Positions 36,355 through 45,347 of a stretch of DNA of 64,000 nt are shown piece after piece. This DNA is from Palleronia caenipelagi. Its GTDB lineage: Bacteria; Pseudomonadota; Alphaproteobacteria; Rhodobacterales; Rhodobacteraceae. The notes below the pieces were generated by a model. It saw only the letters and a list, made by a program, of their open reading frames with translations. It had not been told where the DNA came from and ran no database searches. Position numbers and translations under genes: made by a program. Location of the stretch: NCBI RefSeq assembly GCF_007004065.1, contig NZ_VFSV01000003.1, positions 121,894 through 185,893 on the forward strand. The letters run 5' to 3'. Position 1 is the first letter of the stretch. Each line of letters begins with the position of its first letter.

Positions 36355-37098
36355 ATGAAGACCTTTTTTACTGCCCTTTCCCTCGCCGCTCTGACCACCC
36401 TGCCGGCGCTTGCGCAGGACGCCGCGTCCATGAGCGACGCCGAGCGCACCGCGCTGCATGCGGAAATCCGTACCTATCTGCTAGAAAACCCAGAAGTTCT
36501 CATGGAGGCTATTGGCGTGCTGGAGCAGCGTCAGGCTGAAGAAAAAGCCGCAGGCGACGCGGCCCTTGTGGCTGACAATATGGACGCGTTGATCAATGAC
36601 GGCATGTCCTGGGTCGGCGGCAATCCCGAGGGCGACGTGACCGTGGTCGAATTCCTCGACTATCGCTGCGGCTATTGCAAACGCGCGTTTCCGGAGGTCG
36701 CCGAGCTGATCGAAAGCGACGGGAATATCCGCTTTATCGTCAAAGAATTCCCGATCCTCGGCGAGCAGTCTCTCATGGCCAGCCGCTACGCCATTGCGAC
36801 CCACCGGATTGCCGGAGACGAAGCCTATGGCGATGTCCATGACGCACTGATGGCCATGTCCGAAGAGGTTACCGAAGACAGCCTCGCAGAGCTCTCGGAA
36901 CTGCTTGAGCTCGATCACGAGGCCATCACCGCGGAGATGAGCGCCCCTGAAGTAGATGCGCGGATCGCGGCATCTCATCAACTCGCGGGCAAGATGAGCA
37001 TTCAGGGCACGCCGTCCTTTGTCATAGGGGATGAGCTGGTGCGCGGCTATGTCCCCCTCGAAGGAATGCGGGAGATCGTGGCCGGCGAACGCGGCTGA
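36355..37098 (+). CDS. DsbA-family thioredoxin-like protein (Com1/ScsC type)
   Basis: A 247-residue exported protein: signal peptide (MKTFFTALSLAALTTLPALA), a helical N-terminal extension (about 25-75: RTYLLENPEVLMEAIGVLEQ) of the kind that oligomerises ScsC proteins, then a DsbA-like thioredoxin fold with the active site CGYC in DYRCGYCKRAF and the cis-proline region GTPSFVIG. It should act as a periplasmic disulfide oxidase or isomerase. ATG 36355 starts the signal peptide. The gene ends 18 bases before the end of convergent tpiA. Confidence 0.93.
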   Translation: MKTFFTALSLAALTTLPALAQDAASMSDAERTALHAEIRTYLLENPEVLMEAIGVLEQRQAEEKAAGDAALVADNMDALINDGMSWVGGNPEGDVTVVEFLDYRCGYCKRAFPEVAELIESDGNIRFIVKEFPILGEQSLMASRYAIATHRIAGDEAYGDVHDALMAMSEEVTEDSLAELSELLELDHEAITAEMSAPEVDARIAASHQLAGKMSIQGTPSFVIGDELVRGYVPLEGMREIVAGERG

Positions 37099-37116
37099 TC
37101 TCCCACAGGTCGCGGC

Positions 37117-37872
37117 TCAGGAGGCGTCCAGAGCCGCGATGATCCCGCCAAAATCGGCGGCTTTCAGGGACGCGCCGCCGACCAGAGCGCCGTCCACGTT
37201 TTCCACCGCAAAGATCTCGGCGGCGTTTCCGGGCTTGACCGAGCCGCCGTAAAGAACGCGCATCCCGTTGCCGACCTCGTCTCCGAAGCGAGCGACCAGA
37301 CGGGCGCGAATATCGTCATGGACCTCGGTGATTTCTGTGGTCGTGGCGACTTTGCCTGTACCGATAGCCCAGACAGGCTCATAGGCGATCACGACGGTCT
37401 CGGCGGTCGCAGCATCCGGAACAGACCCGTCGAGCTGGCTCGCGATGACCTCTAGGGTCCGGCCCGCTTCGCGCTCTTCGAGCGTCTCGCCGACACAGAC
37501 CACGGCCACAAGACCTTCGGCCAGCGCGGCCTCGGTCTTGGCGCGAACCGCTGCATCGCTTTCCCGATGACCGGCGCGGCGCTCGGAATGGCCGAGGATG
37601 ACGTGGCTCGCCCCCGCATCGCGCAGCATTGCCGCCGAGGTATCGCCCGTATGCGCCCCGCTCGCCGCCGCGTGGCAGTCCTGTCCGCCGATCTGCAAAG
37701 CGCTGCCTTCGGCAACCCGTGCCATACGCTCGATCAGGGTCGCGGGCGGGCAGATCAACAGCTCGGAGCTGGCCGCCCCGTGCGACGCGATCAGCGCCTC
37801 GATCTCGCTAAGCTCCGCACCCAGCCCGTTCATTTTCCAGTTGCCAGCGGCAAGTTTGCGTCTGTCGGTCAT
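37117..37872 (-). CDS. tpiA: Triosephosphate isomerase
   Basis: A 251-residue TIM-barrel enzyme that interconverts dihydroxyacetone phosphate and glyceraldehyde-3-phosphate. The catalytic residues are present: Lys in GNWKMN, His in GHSERR and Glu in AYEPVWAIG, plus the phosphate loop GGSV. The start is ATG 37872 ([15 protein letters not shown]); the open frame extends far upstream into the neighbouring gene's antisense and is not coding there. It stands 56 bases downstream of the flavin monooxygenase gene on the same strand. Confidence 0.97.
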   Translation of the reverse strand: MTDRRKLAAGNWKMNGLGAELSEIEALIASHGAASSELLICPPATLIERMARVAEGSALQIGGQDCHAAASGAHTGDTSAAMLRDAGASHVILGHSERRAGHRESDAAVRAKTEAALAEGLVAVVCVGETLEEREAGRTLEVIASQLDGSVPDAATAETVVIAYEPVWAIGTGKVATTTEITEVHDDIRARLVARFGDEVGNGMRVLYGGSVKPGNAAEIFAVENVDGALVGGASLKAADFGGIIAALDAS

Positions 37873-37928
37873 CCGATCCTCCTGATGTTGCATCTTCCCT
37901 AGCCGAGCCGCCCCTGCATCGGAAGGGG

Positions 37929-39035
37929 TCAGCGCTCGCGCGTCACGTCGTATCCATAGAGCCAGTCGAACCGGCGGGTCAGCGCATCGGGCGAGAGCCG
38001 CGACAGCCCCCGCAGTCCCAGATGCGCCACCATCCGGGCCGGGCCGGTCAGATGATAGTTCCGCGCATTGGACCGGGCGGCATCGAGGGCCCGCTGCACG
38101 CGAGGCTGCCGCACCGCCTGCCATGCCGGAAGATCGCCCCGCTCGAAGGCAGCCGCAAAGCTCCACGCATCCTCCAGCGCCAGATTGGCCCCCTGCGCGA
38201 GGAAGGGCAGCGTAGGATGGGCCGCGTCCCCAAGGATCGCCACATTTTGTCCCGCCCAGACCTGTGCGACAGGATGCAGAAACAGTCCCCAGACGCCCAC
38301 TTCGCTCACCCGAGCAAGATCCTCCCGGGCGCCGGGCAGATCGGCAAATGTGGCGCGAAAGGTGTCCGGATCCCCCGCATGGTGCCACCCTTCGGCCCGC
38401 CAGTGCGCGTCCTCGACCACACCCACCAGGTTGATCCGCCCGTCTCGCAGCGGGTAGCGCACCAGATGCTTGCCAGGCCCCATATCCACCCGCGCCTCAG
38501 ACGGCATGTCGCCCGTCACCACAGCCCGCCACGCCACCTGACCGGAAAACACCGGGCTGGCTGCGCCGTTCAAAACGGGCCGGGCAATCGAGCGCAGGCC
38601 ATCCGCGCCCAGCACGAACTCCTGTGCGACACCATCAATTTGCGGCTCCGGGCCATCGGCCACTGCATCGACGTCTTGCCCAAAACGCAGCGTCACGCCT
38701 GCGCGCTTCGCCCCGCGCGCCAGAACATCGACCAGATCGAAGCGGTGCAGGAGCAGGTAGGATCGGTCGCCAAGAGGCAGCCGCGCGATAGTCCGGTCGC
38801 GCAGACCGTCCACCAGATGAATCGAGCGGTTCCGCACGCCCACCGCGCGGATGTCTTCACCGAGCCCCAGCGCATCCAGCACGGCCAAACCGTTGGGCGA
38901 GATCTGCAACCCTGCACCGACCTCAGTCAGCTCCGGCGCACGCTCGAGCACAGTGACCTCAGCGCCCCGCTGCGCCAGTGCCGTGGCCGCGGCGAGCCCG
39001 CCGATACCCGCTCCGATCACCGTCACCTTGCGCAT
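37929..39035 (-). CDS. FAD-dependent monooxygenase (salicylate hydroxylase/UbiH-like)
   Basis: A 368-residue group A flavoprotein hydroxylase. The FAD fold [17 protein letters not shown] is at the N-terminus, the second FAD motif is [16 protein letters not shown], and the DG motif is ADGLRS. These enzymes hydroxylate aromatic rings using NAD(P)H and O2; the substrate cannot be told from sequence. ATG 39035 with a G-rich ribosome site is preferred to the GTG at 39041. No aromatic catabolism genes are next to it. Confidence 0.87.
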   Translation of the reverse strand: MRKVTVIGAGIGGLAAATALAQRGAEVTVLERAPELTEVGAGLQISPNGLAVLDALGLGEDIRAVGVRNRSIHLVDGLRDRTIARLPLGDRSYLLLHRFDLVDVLARGAKRAGVTLRFGQDVDAVADGPEPQIDGVAQEFVLGADGLRSIARPVLNGAASPVFSGQVAWRAVVTGDMPSEARVDMGPGKHLVRYPLRDGRINLVGVVEDAHWRAEGWHHAGDPDTFRATFADLPGAREDLARVSEVGVWGLFLHPVAQVWAGQNVAILGDAAHPTLPFLAQGANLALEDAWSFAAAFERGDLPAWQAVRQPRVQRALDAARSNARNYHLTGPARMVAHLGLRGLSRLSPDALTRRFDWLYGYDVTRER

Positions 39036-39065
39036 GTCCACCCCCGCTTACAAGCCTGTGTCACA

Positions 39066-39096
39066 AAAAACGCCGAGGATTGCCCCCGGCGTTTTT
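39066..39096 (-). terminator. Bidirectional-looking terminator after dksA
   Basis: A 10-bp stem AAAAACGCCG / CGGCGTTTTT with an 11-base loop lies 29 bases after the dksA stop. Both strands show a T-run, but only dksA is transcribed into it. Confidence 0.85.
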
Positions 39097-39124
39097 GTAG
39101 ATTGTACTAGTGCAGATCATCGCA

Positions 39125-39550
39125 TCAGTCGTCCCGATGGACCTTTTCGCTACGTTCGTGGCGCTCCTGCGCTTCGAGACTCAGTGTGGCAATCGGTCGC
39201 GCGTCCAGACGCTTCAGCGAAATCGGCTCCCCCGTCACTTCGCAATAGCCATACTCGCCATTGTCGATGCGACGCAGAGCCTGATCAATCTTCGCCACAA
39301 GCTTACGCTGGCGGTCCCGGGTGCGCAGTTCAAGGGCACGGTCAGTCTCTTCGCTGGCGCGGTCGGCGATGTCGGGAATGTTGCGGCTGCTGTCCTGAAG
39401 GCCCATGATGGTGCTGCGGCCCTCGTCCAGCAGCTCCTCCCGCCAGGCCTGCAACTTACGCCGGAAATACTCCGTCTGGCGCTCGTTCATGAATGGCTCG
39501 TCCTCGGCCGGCCGATAGTCCTCCGGCAGAAAAACTTCAACTTTTACCAC
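39125..39550 (-). CDS. dksA: DksA-family RNA polymerase-binding regulator
   Basis: A 141-residue protein. The coiled-coil tip carries D-x-x-D-x-A (DIADRA), needed to act on RNA polymerase with ppGpp. Of the four zinc-finger cysteines only the first remains (YGYCEVTG; the later pair is replaced within ATLSLEA), as seen in Rhodobacterales DksA. I prefer the GTG at 39550, preceded by AAGGGAG, over an in-frame ATG at 39580, because VKVEVFLPEDYRP matches the usual N-terminus. A strong terminator follows. The bifunctional ppGpp synthetase/hydrolase gene is 10 kb away in this window. Confidence 0.9.
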   Translation of the reverse strand: MVKVEVFLPEDYRPAEDEPFMNERQTEYFRRKLQAWREELLDEGRSTIMGLQDSSRNIPDIADRASEETDRALELRTRDRQRKLVAKIDQALRRIDNGEYGYCEVTGEPISLKRLDARPIATLSLEAQERHERSEKVHRDD

Positions 39551-39710
39551 ATCTCGCTCCCTTATTGCCCGGTGTCGCAACGCAACCTCAGGGGTCTTGG
39601 GGGCGCTTTATCTAAAGGCCGGCGGGTTGTCACGTCAGTTCTTTTCCGTGTTGTCGCCATCCCCCTTTTTTTCTACGGTCCCGGCGCCCTGGCCAGAAGG
39701 AAATACCCCC

Positions 39711-40553
39711 ATGAATTTCGCATCCACAGACAGTTATATCGCCACAGACGCCTTGGCGCTCGCCGTGAATGCAGCGGTCACGCTGGAGCGGCCCCTTCTC
39801 GTTAAAGGCGAGCCAGGCACGGGTAAAACCGAGCTGGCACGGCAGGTTAGCGCATCGATGGGGCTGCGGCTCATTGAATGGCATGTCAAATCCACCACCC
39901 GCGCTCAGCAGGGGCTTTACGAATACGACGCGGTGAGCCGCCTGCGCGACAGCCAGCTTGGTGATGAGCGCGTGCATGACGTGGCCAACTACATCCGTAA
40001 GGGCAAGCTCTGGGAGGCGTTCGAGGCCGACGAGCGCGTGGTTCTGCTGATCGACGAGGTCGACAAGGCGGATATCGAATTCCCCAACGACCTGTTGCAG
40101 GAACTCGACCGCATGGAATTCCATGTCTACGAGACGGGCCAGACCATTCGCGCCCGCCAGCGGCCCATCGTGATTATCACGTCGAATAATGAAAAAGAGC
40201 TGCCCGATGCCTTTCTGCGCAGGTGTTTTTTCCATTATATCTCGTTCCCGGACATTGAGACCCTGCGCGCGATCGTCGAGGTCCATCATCCGGGCATCAA
40301 GGAGAGCCTGCTGACCGCCGCGCTCACCAGCTTCTACGAGATCCGCGAGCAACCGGGCCTGAAAAAAAAGCCCTCCACCTCCGAGGTTATCGACTGGCTC
40401 AAACTCCTGCTGGCAGAAGATCTCAATGCCGAGGACCTGCGCCGGGACGGGGCGAACGCGCTTCCCAAGCTGCATGGTGCGCTCCTGAAAACCGAACAGG
40501 ACGTGCATCTCTTCGAGCGTCTGGCCTTTATGGCACGGAGCAAGCGGGGCTGA
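39711..40553 (+). CDS. MoxR-family AAA+ ATPase
   Basis: A 280-residue AAA+ protein with Walker A GEPGTGKT (33-40), Walker B VVLLIDEVDKAD and sensor-1 IITSNNEKELPDAFLRRC. MoxR ATPases work with VWA-domain proteins as chaperones that insert cofactors or assemble complexes; a CoxE-like VWA protein is encoded 1.6 kb downstream in the same direction. The ATG at 39711 follows AGAAGGAAA. It starts a likely four-gene cluster (MoxR, DUF2927 lipoprotein, small membrane peptide, VWA). Confidence 0.93.
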   Translation: MNFASTDSYIATDALALAVNAAVTLERPLLVKGEPGTGKTELARQVSASMGLRLIEWHVKSTTRAQQGLYEYDAVSRLRDSQLGDERVHDVANYIRKGKLWEAFEADERVVLLIDEVDKADIEFPNDLLQELDRMEFHVYETGQTIRARQRPIVIITSNNEKELPDAFLRRCFFHYISFPDIETLRAIVEVHHPGIKESLLTAALTSFYEIREQPGLKKKPSTSEVIDWLKLLLAEDLNAEDLRRDGANALPKLHGALLKTEQDVHLFERLAFMARSKRG

Positions 40554-40637
40554 ATGTGCGCCCTCCGCGCCACGCACAAGCAACGCTCTGCTGAGTTGTG
40601 CTTGGCAATCACGCGCACATGAGGGACGGTCAAATGG

Positions 40638-42011
40638 ATGTTTGTATCGCGCGTATTTCTGACTGGACTGTTCCTCCTGGCCGCCTGTGCCGCACCCGAG
40701 GTCCCGCCTCCTGCTGCTCCGGGCCCGGCGCCAAACACCCGTGCATCGGCAGAACCTCTGCCCCCCATGCGACGGTTTCCGGTACGACGTGCCGCCCCGC
40801 CTCAGCGGGCCAACGCGGATATGGCCGCGGATTTCCTCGATCTGTTCTTTCAACTCGAATCGGGACGCAACTTGCCCGCCTTCACACGGTTCGAGGGACC
40901 GATCTCCGTAAGAGTCGTCGGGCCAACTAGTCCAACCCTTGAACGGGATCTCACCGATTTGTTGACCCGTCTCCGACGCGAAGCAGGGATCAGCATCACC
41001 CGTGTGCCTGCCGCGCAGGCCGCCTCCATCACAGTGCAGGTGATCCCCAGCCGTGCGTTGCAAAACGCGGTCCCGCAGGCCGCCTGTTTCGTGGTTCCGC
41101 GGGTTCAGAGCTGGACCGAGTTCGAGGCCGCCCGGAGCGGTAACCGGCTCGACTGGGCCACCCTGCCGAGACGTGACCGCGTCACGGTATTCCTGCCCGG
41201 CGATGTTGCCCCGCAGGATCAGCGCGATTGCCTGCACGAGGAAATGGCGCAGGCGCTGGGACCGCTGAACGACCTGTTCCGGCTCACCGACTCGGTCTTT
41301 AACGACGACAATTTCGTCAACGTTCTCACAGGGTTCGACATGCTGGTCCTGCGCGCAACCTATGCCCCGGAATTGCGATCCGGGATGGGACGCGATGACG
41401 TGGCCGCACGCTTGCCTGCGCTCCTGTCGCGGCTCAACCCCGTGGGGGATACCATCCAGTCCAAGCAGCGCGCAGCGACCGACCCTGACTGGATCAACCA
41501 GATCCAGCGTGCCCTGAGCTTGTCGGGTCGCCAGTCTCCGCGCGTCCGGGCCGCCCGGCGCGCGATCACCATTGCCCGGCGCAATGGCTGGGCCGACAAC
41601 CGGCTGGCCTTTTCCCACTTTGCCCTTGGCCGCGTGGTGCTGAACGAAGACCCCGAGGCCGCCTTGGAATCCTTTCTGCGCGCAGGTCGGATCTACGGAG
41701 CCGATCCCCTGACCCGACTACATGCCGCCCATGTGGCGCTCCAAATGACCGCGTTTGCACTTTCCGCCGGAGTGCCGGAGGATGCGGTGCGCCTCGTCGA
41801 TGCGCATGCCCCCGCCGCACGGATGGGTGAAAACGCATCTCTGCTGGCGTCGCTCCTGCTTCTGAAGGCTGAAGCTCTCCGGGAGCTGGGGCGCGACACA
41901 GAGGCCCGGACGATCCGCCGCGAAGCGCTCGGCTATGCCCGCTATGGCTTCGGCGATGCGGACATTGTAAGGCGTCACGCCGAAGAGATCGCCACGATCC
42001 CGCCCAGCTGA
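40638..42011 (+). CDS. DUF2927 lipoprotein
   Basis: A 457-residue protein with a lipoprotein signal (lipobox LLAAC, Cys17) and a Pro/Ala-rich linker to about residue 55. The DUF2927 domain (about 60-260) contains CFVVP and DCLHEEMAQALG, whose HE-E arrangement resembles a metallopeptidase-like motif. The C-terminal 190 residues are helical repeats that look TPR-like (ALGRVVLNEDPEAALESFLRAG). It is probably anchored in the periplasm. It ends 16 bases before the 55-residue membrane peptide, within the MoxR-VWA cluster. Function unknown. Confidence 0.85.
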   Translation: MFVSRVFLTGLFLLAACAAPEVPPPAAPGPAPNTRASAEPLPPMRRFPVRRAAPPQRANADMAADFLDLFFQLESGRNLPAFTRFEGPISVRVVGPTSPTLERDLTDLLTRLRREAGISITRVPAAQAASITVQVIPSRALQNAVPQAACFVVPRVQSWTEFEAARSGNRLDWATLPRRDRVTVFLPGDVAPQDQRDCLHEEMAQALGPLNDLFRLTDSVFNDDNFVNVLTGFDMLVLRATYAPELRSGMGRDDVAARLPALLSRLNPVGDTIQSKQRAATDPDWINQIQRALSLSGRQSPRVRAARRAITIARRNGWADNRLAFSHFALGRVVLNEDPEAALESFLRAGRIYGADPLTRLHAAHVALQMTAFALSAGVPEDAVRLVDAHAPAARMGENASLLASLLLLKAEALRELGRDTEARTIRREALGYARYGFGDADIVRRHAEEIATIPPS

Positions 42012-42027
42012 CCAAGGAACCAACCCC

Positions 42028-42195
42028 ATGATCGTCATTGCCGGCCTCATTCTCGGCGCCATTTTTGGCTTTCGCCTCGCCAGCCGCCACGGGGGCAAGC
42101 CCGCCGACAAGGCGCAATACGCCATCGCCTGCGCCATTGCCGGATCGCTGATCGGGCTGGTGCTCACGATCGTGGTTGAGCGGCTCGTCGCCTGA
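42028..42195 (+). CDS. Small two-helix membrane protein (55 residues)
   Basis: A short gene with start ATG 42028 after AAGGAAC. Its protein has two hydrophobic helices (MIVIAGLILGAIFGF and AIACAIAGSLIGLVLTIVV) around a basic loop (RHGGKPADKAQ). The TGA shares a base with the VWA start (TGATG at 42193-42197), and the spacing to the DUF2927 gene is also tight, which argues for a real co-translated gene. No family recognised. Confidence 0.7.
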   Translation: MIVIAGLILGAIFGFRLASRHGGKPADKAQYAIACAIAGSLIGLVLTIVVERLVA

Positions 42196-43379
42196 TGTTC
42201 CTGCCGTTCTTCGAACAGTTGCGCCAGCACCGGGTGCCGACCTCGCTCAGGGAGTTCCTCGACTTCCTCGGCGGGCTTCAGGCCGGGCTGGTGCGCTACG
42301 ATGTGGACGGCTTTTACCATTTCGCCCGCGCCGCGCTGGTCAAGGATGAACGCCATTTTGACCGCTTCGATCAGGCCTTTGCTGCCAGCTTCAACGGGAT
42401 CGAGGCGATTTCGGTGGAGGCCGTCGTCGAGGCGATGGATCTGCCCGAGGACTGGCTGCGCAAGATGGCGGAGAAGCACCTCTCCCCGGAGGAGCGTGCC
42501 GAGATCGAAGCGCTGGGCGGCTTTGAAAAGCTCATGGAGACTCTGCGCGAACGCCTGAAGGAGCAGCAAGGTCGCCATCAGGGCGGGAATAAATGGATCG
42601 GCACGGCCGGGACGTCACCCTTTGGCGCCTATGGTTATAACCCCGAAGGCGTGCGGATTGGCCAGCACGAGAGCCGCCACCGCCGCGCGGTCAAAGTCTG
42701 GGACAAACGCGAGTTCCGCAATTTCGATGATGACCGGGAGATCGGCACCCGCAACATCAAGGTCGCCCTGAAACGCCTGCGGCGCTGGGCCCGGGATGGG
42801 GCGGTCGAAGAGCTGGACCTGCCGGAAACGATCCGTTCCACCGCCAATCAGGGTTATCTCGACGTCAAAACCCGGCCCGAGCGGCGCAACGCTGCGCGGG
42901 TACTGCTGTTCCTTGATGTGGGCGGTTCAATGGATGACCACGTCAAGGTCGTCTCGGAACTGTTTTCTGCCGCGCGGTCAGAATTCCGCCATCTGGAGTT
43001 CTACTATTTTCACAACTGCCTCTACGAGGGTGTCTGGCGCGACAATGCGCGACGATGGACCGAGCAGATCCCGACCATGGATGTGCTGCACACCTATGGT
43101 CCGGAATGGCGCTGTATTTTCGTCGGCGATGCGGCCATGAGTCCCTATGAAATTGCCATGCCCGGTGGGGCAAATGAGCACTGGAACCCGGAGGCTGGCC
43201 ATGTCTGGCTGGAGCGCGCACGAGACCAGTGGCCCGCGCATCTCTGGATCAACCCGGTGCCGCAGCAATACTGGAGCTATACCCAGTCTACCCAGATGAT
43301 CCGCGAGATTTTTGGCCCCGAGCGCATGGTGCCCATGACCCTCGAAGGTCTCACGCAAGGCATGAAGCTGCTGGTCTGA
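42195..43379 (+). CDS. VWA-domain protein (CoxE-like)
   Basis: A 394-residue protein. Residues about 1-190 are the charged, helical CoxE-type N-terminal region. The VWA domain starts at ARVLLFLDVGGSMDD, where the metal-binding motif reads D-x-G-x-S rather than the classical D-x-S-x-S. The C-terminal part has many aromatic residues (FYYFHNCLYEGVW, WINPVPQQYWSYTQS). Such proteins are partners of MoxR ATPases in cofactor or complex maturation. It overlaps the small membrane peptide gene by one base. Confidence 0.92.
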   Translation: MFLPFFEQLRQHRVPTSLREFLDFLGGLQAGLVRYDVDGFYHFARAALVKDERHFDRFDQAFAASFNGIEAISVEAVVEAMDLPEDWLRKMAEKHLSPEERAEIEALGGFEKLMETLRERLKEQQGRHQGGNKWIGTAGTSPFGAYGYNPEGVRIGQHESRHRRAVKVWDKREFRNFDDDREIGTRNIKVALKRLRRWARDGAVEELDLPETIRSTANQGYLDVKTRPERRNAARVLLFLDVGGSMDDHVKVVSELFSAARSEFRHLEFYYFHNCLYEGVWRDNARRWTEQIPTMDVLHTYGPEWRCIFVGDAAMSPYEIAMPGGANEHWNPEAGHVWLERARDQWPAHLWINPVPQQYWSYTQSTQMIREIFGPERMVPMTLEGLTQGMKLLV

Positions 43380-43483
43380 CGTGGTCGCAACAATGTGGCC
43401 CAACGGGTTTGACCTCAGAGCATCTGTCTCTAACTGTTCACAAAACGACACGCATCCCGCGGTCGTCAGGCAAAGGAGGCATC

Positions 43484-43912
43484 ATGCCCGCACATAAAGG
43501 CTCCGCTCACTGGGAAGGCGATCTTCAGACCGGCAAAGGCACAGTCTCGACGGAAACCGGCGTTCTGAAGGATCAGCCCTATAATTTCAAAGCCCGGTTC
43601 GAGGATGGTGCCGAGACCACCCCCGAAGAGCTGATCGCCGCCGCTCATGCGTCGTGCTTTTCCATGGCTCTTTCGATGATTCTCGGAGAACACGGTCTGA
43701 CAGCCGACAGCATCGACACGAAGGCATCCGCAAAACTGCAACAGGTTGAGGGTGGCTTTGCCATCACGACGATCCATCTGGACGTCACCGCTTCGATTCC
43801 CGGCGCGGATGCGGAAACCTTTGCCACCGCAGCCAACGCTGCCAAGGAAGGCTGCCCGATTTCCAAAGTGCTTGCAGGCGCAGAAATCACCATGGACGCG
43901 CGTCTCGCCTGA
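43484..43912 (+). CDS. OsmC-family peroxidase
   Basis: A 142-residue protein of the OsmC/Ohr class. The two conserved cysteines are in AAHASCFSMAL and EGCPISKVL, so the peroxide-reducing site is intact; these enzymes detoxify organic hydroperoxides. The start is ATG 43484, preceded by a strong AAAGGAGG; the open frame upstream overlaps the VWA gene and is not coding. A clear terminator follows 25 bases after the stop. Confidence 0.94.
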   Translation: MPAHKGSAHWEGDLQTGKGTVSTETGVLKDQPYNFKARFEDGAETTPEELIAAAHASCFSMALSMILGEHGLTADSIDTKASAKLQQVEGGFAITTIHLDVTASIPGADAETFATAANAAKEGCPISKVLAGAEITMDARLA

Positions 43913-43936
43913 TCCGGCAAAGCGCACAGAAACATC

Positions 43937-43967
43937 AAGAGCGCTCCTCTCGCAGGGGCGCTCTTTT
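43937..43967 (+). terminator. Rho-independent terminator after osmC
   Basis: The stem AAGAGCGCTCCT / AGGGGCGCTCTT with a 5-base loop ends in a T-run. It sits between osmC and the convergent esterase gene. Confidence 0.85.
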
Positions 43968-43975
43968 CCTGAGGC

Positions 43976-44659
43976 TCAGTCCGGGTTTACGTTTCCCGTC
44001 GCCTCAACCAGCGCCAACACCTCCGGTCCCACAGCGTTAACAATCAGCTCCACCCCGACCGCGCTGGGATGAATTCCGTCCGGCTGCACATAATCGCGTA
44101 AGCTGTCGTCGGTCGCGCCAGCGTCCCGCAAGGCCCCGAGGAAATCGGTCACCAGAGGCACTCCCCACTTCTCCGCCAGATCGGGATACATCCTGTCAAA
44201 CCGGACTTTATAATCCGCGCCGTAATTCCCCGGCGCGCTCATGCCGATCAGCAGGACCGCAACGCCCTCGGCATCTGCCGTCGCGAGGATGCCATCGAGA
44301 TTGGCGCGTGCGACGTCCGGATCGATCCCGCGCAAAAGGTCGTTACCACCCAGCGCCACGAGCATCACGTCTGTGCCTGGCGTCAGACTCCAGGCCACGC
44401 GGCTTAGCCCGCCCGCGGTTGTGTCTCCCGACACACCGCCATTGGTCAGTGAGACCTCGGCGCCCTGCGCGGTGAGCCACTCCTCCAGTTGCGGGACAAA
44501 GCCCTGATCCGGCGGCAAGCCGTAGCCTTGAGTCAGCGAGTCCCCCAGCGCCAGCACCGACACCTCGGCGGCGGCAGGAAAGGTCAGGCAGATTATCGCC
44601 GCGACCTTGAGCCATACGCTTTGGACCCCATATGCCCGGAAGCAGAAAGGAAACTTCAT
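43976..44659 (-). CDS. TesA-like SGNH esterase/lysophospholipase
   Basis: A 227-residue exported hydrolase. A hydrophobic signal (LKVAAIICLTFPAAA) is followed by ALGDSLTQG (nucleophile Ser), GGVSGDTTAG, GGNDLLRG (Asn) and DGIHPSAVG (Asp/His), the full SGNH set. The group is annotated as arylesterase or multifunctional acyl-CoA thioesterase I (TesA). The ATG 44659 shares the tetranucleotide CATG with the start of the divergent ABC ATPase gene, so both genes begin on the same four bases. This arrangement next to ybbAP-like genes resembles E. coli tesA-ybbAP. Confidence 0.92.
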   Translation of the reverse strand: MKFPFCFRAYGVQSVWLKVAAIICLTFPAAAEVSVLALGDSLTQGYGLPPDQGFVPQLEEWLTAQGAEVSLTNGGVSGDTTAGGLSRVAWSLTPGTDVMLVALGGNDLLRGIDPDVARANLDGILATADAEGVAVLLIGMSAPGNYGADYKVRFDRMYPDLAEKWGVPLVTDFLGALRDAGATDDSLRDYVQPDGIHPSAVGVELIVNAVGPEVLALVEATGNVNPD

Positions 44660-45347
44660 GGACCACCCCATTCTCTCGTTGCGTCACGTTGGCCTGACAC
44701 TCGAGGGTAACGCCGGACCTGTCACTATACTTCGGGACATTTCCCTGAATGTGAAGAGGGGTGAGACAGTTGGTTTGATCGGGCCGTCCGGCTCGGGCAA
44801 ATCCTCGGCTCTCATGGTCATGGGCGGGCTGGAGCGTGCTAGCAGTGGTACAATCACCGCGATGGACCACGACCTGACCGCCATGGGAGAGGATGCACTG
44901 GCGCGGTTTCGACGCGATCATGTGGGCGTGGTGTTTCAGTCGTTTCACCTGATCCCCACCCTCACGGCGCTGGAGAACGTCGCAACCCCTTTGGAACTGG
45001 CCGGGCACAAGGACGCCTTCGATCGGGCCGAAGCGGAGCTGGAGCGCGTGGGTCTCAGCCACCGGCTCCACCATGCGCCCTCGGAACTGTCAGGCGGAGA
45101 GCAGCAGCGGGTTGCACTGGCCCGCGCCGCCGCGCCACGCCCCGACATTCTGCTGGCCGATGAGCCCACAGGCAATCTCGACGGCCCCACGGGCGAAGTC
45201 ATCATGGATCTGCTGTTTGACCTGAACACCCGGCACGGCGCGACGCTGATCCTCGTGACCCACGCCCCTGAACTGGCGGCGCGTTGCGGGCGGGTGGTGC
45301 GGCTACAAGACGGCCGGATCGCCAACGACGCGGAGCGTGCGGCGTGA
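44658..45347 (+). CDS. ABC transporter ATP-binding protein (YbbA-like)
   Basis: A 229-residue ABC ATPase of the MacB/LolD class with Walker A GPSGSGKSS, Q-loop region VFQSFHLIPTLTALENV, signature LSGGEQQRV and Walker B ILLADEPTGNLD. The start ATG 44658 follows AAAGGAAAC; an upstream ATG would overlap the divergent esterase further. It overlaps the permease gene by GTGA. Together with the large FtsX-type permease and the TesA-like esterase it forms a YbbAP-TesA-like set, probably acting on lipids or hydrophobic compounds in the envelope. Confidence 0.94.
   Translation: MDHPILSLRHVGLTLEGNAGPVTILRDISLNVKRGETVGLIGPSGSGKSSALMVMGGLERASSGTITAMDHDLTAMGEDALARFRRDHVGVVFQSFHLIPTLTALENVATPLELAGHKDAFDRAEAELERVGLSHRLHHAPSELSGGEQQRVALARAAAPRPDILLADEPTGNLDGPTGEVIMDLLFDLNTRHGATLILVTHAPELAARCGRVVRLQDGRIANDAERAA

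Noticed and set aside
39630..41618. 662-codon open frame opposite the MoxR and DUF2927 genes
   Set aside because: It runs antisense across two well-supported genes and their spacer; its residues show no recognisable motif.
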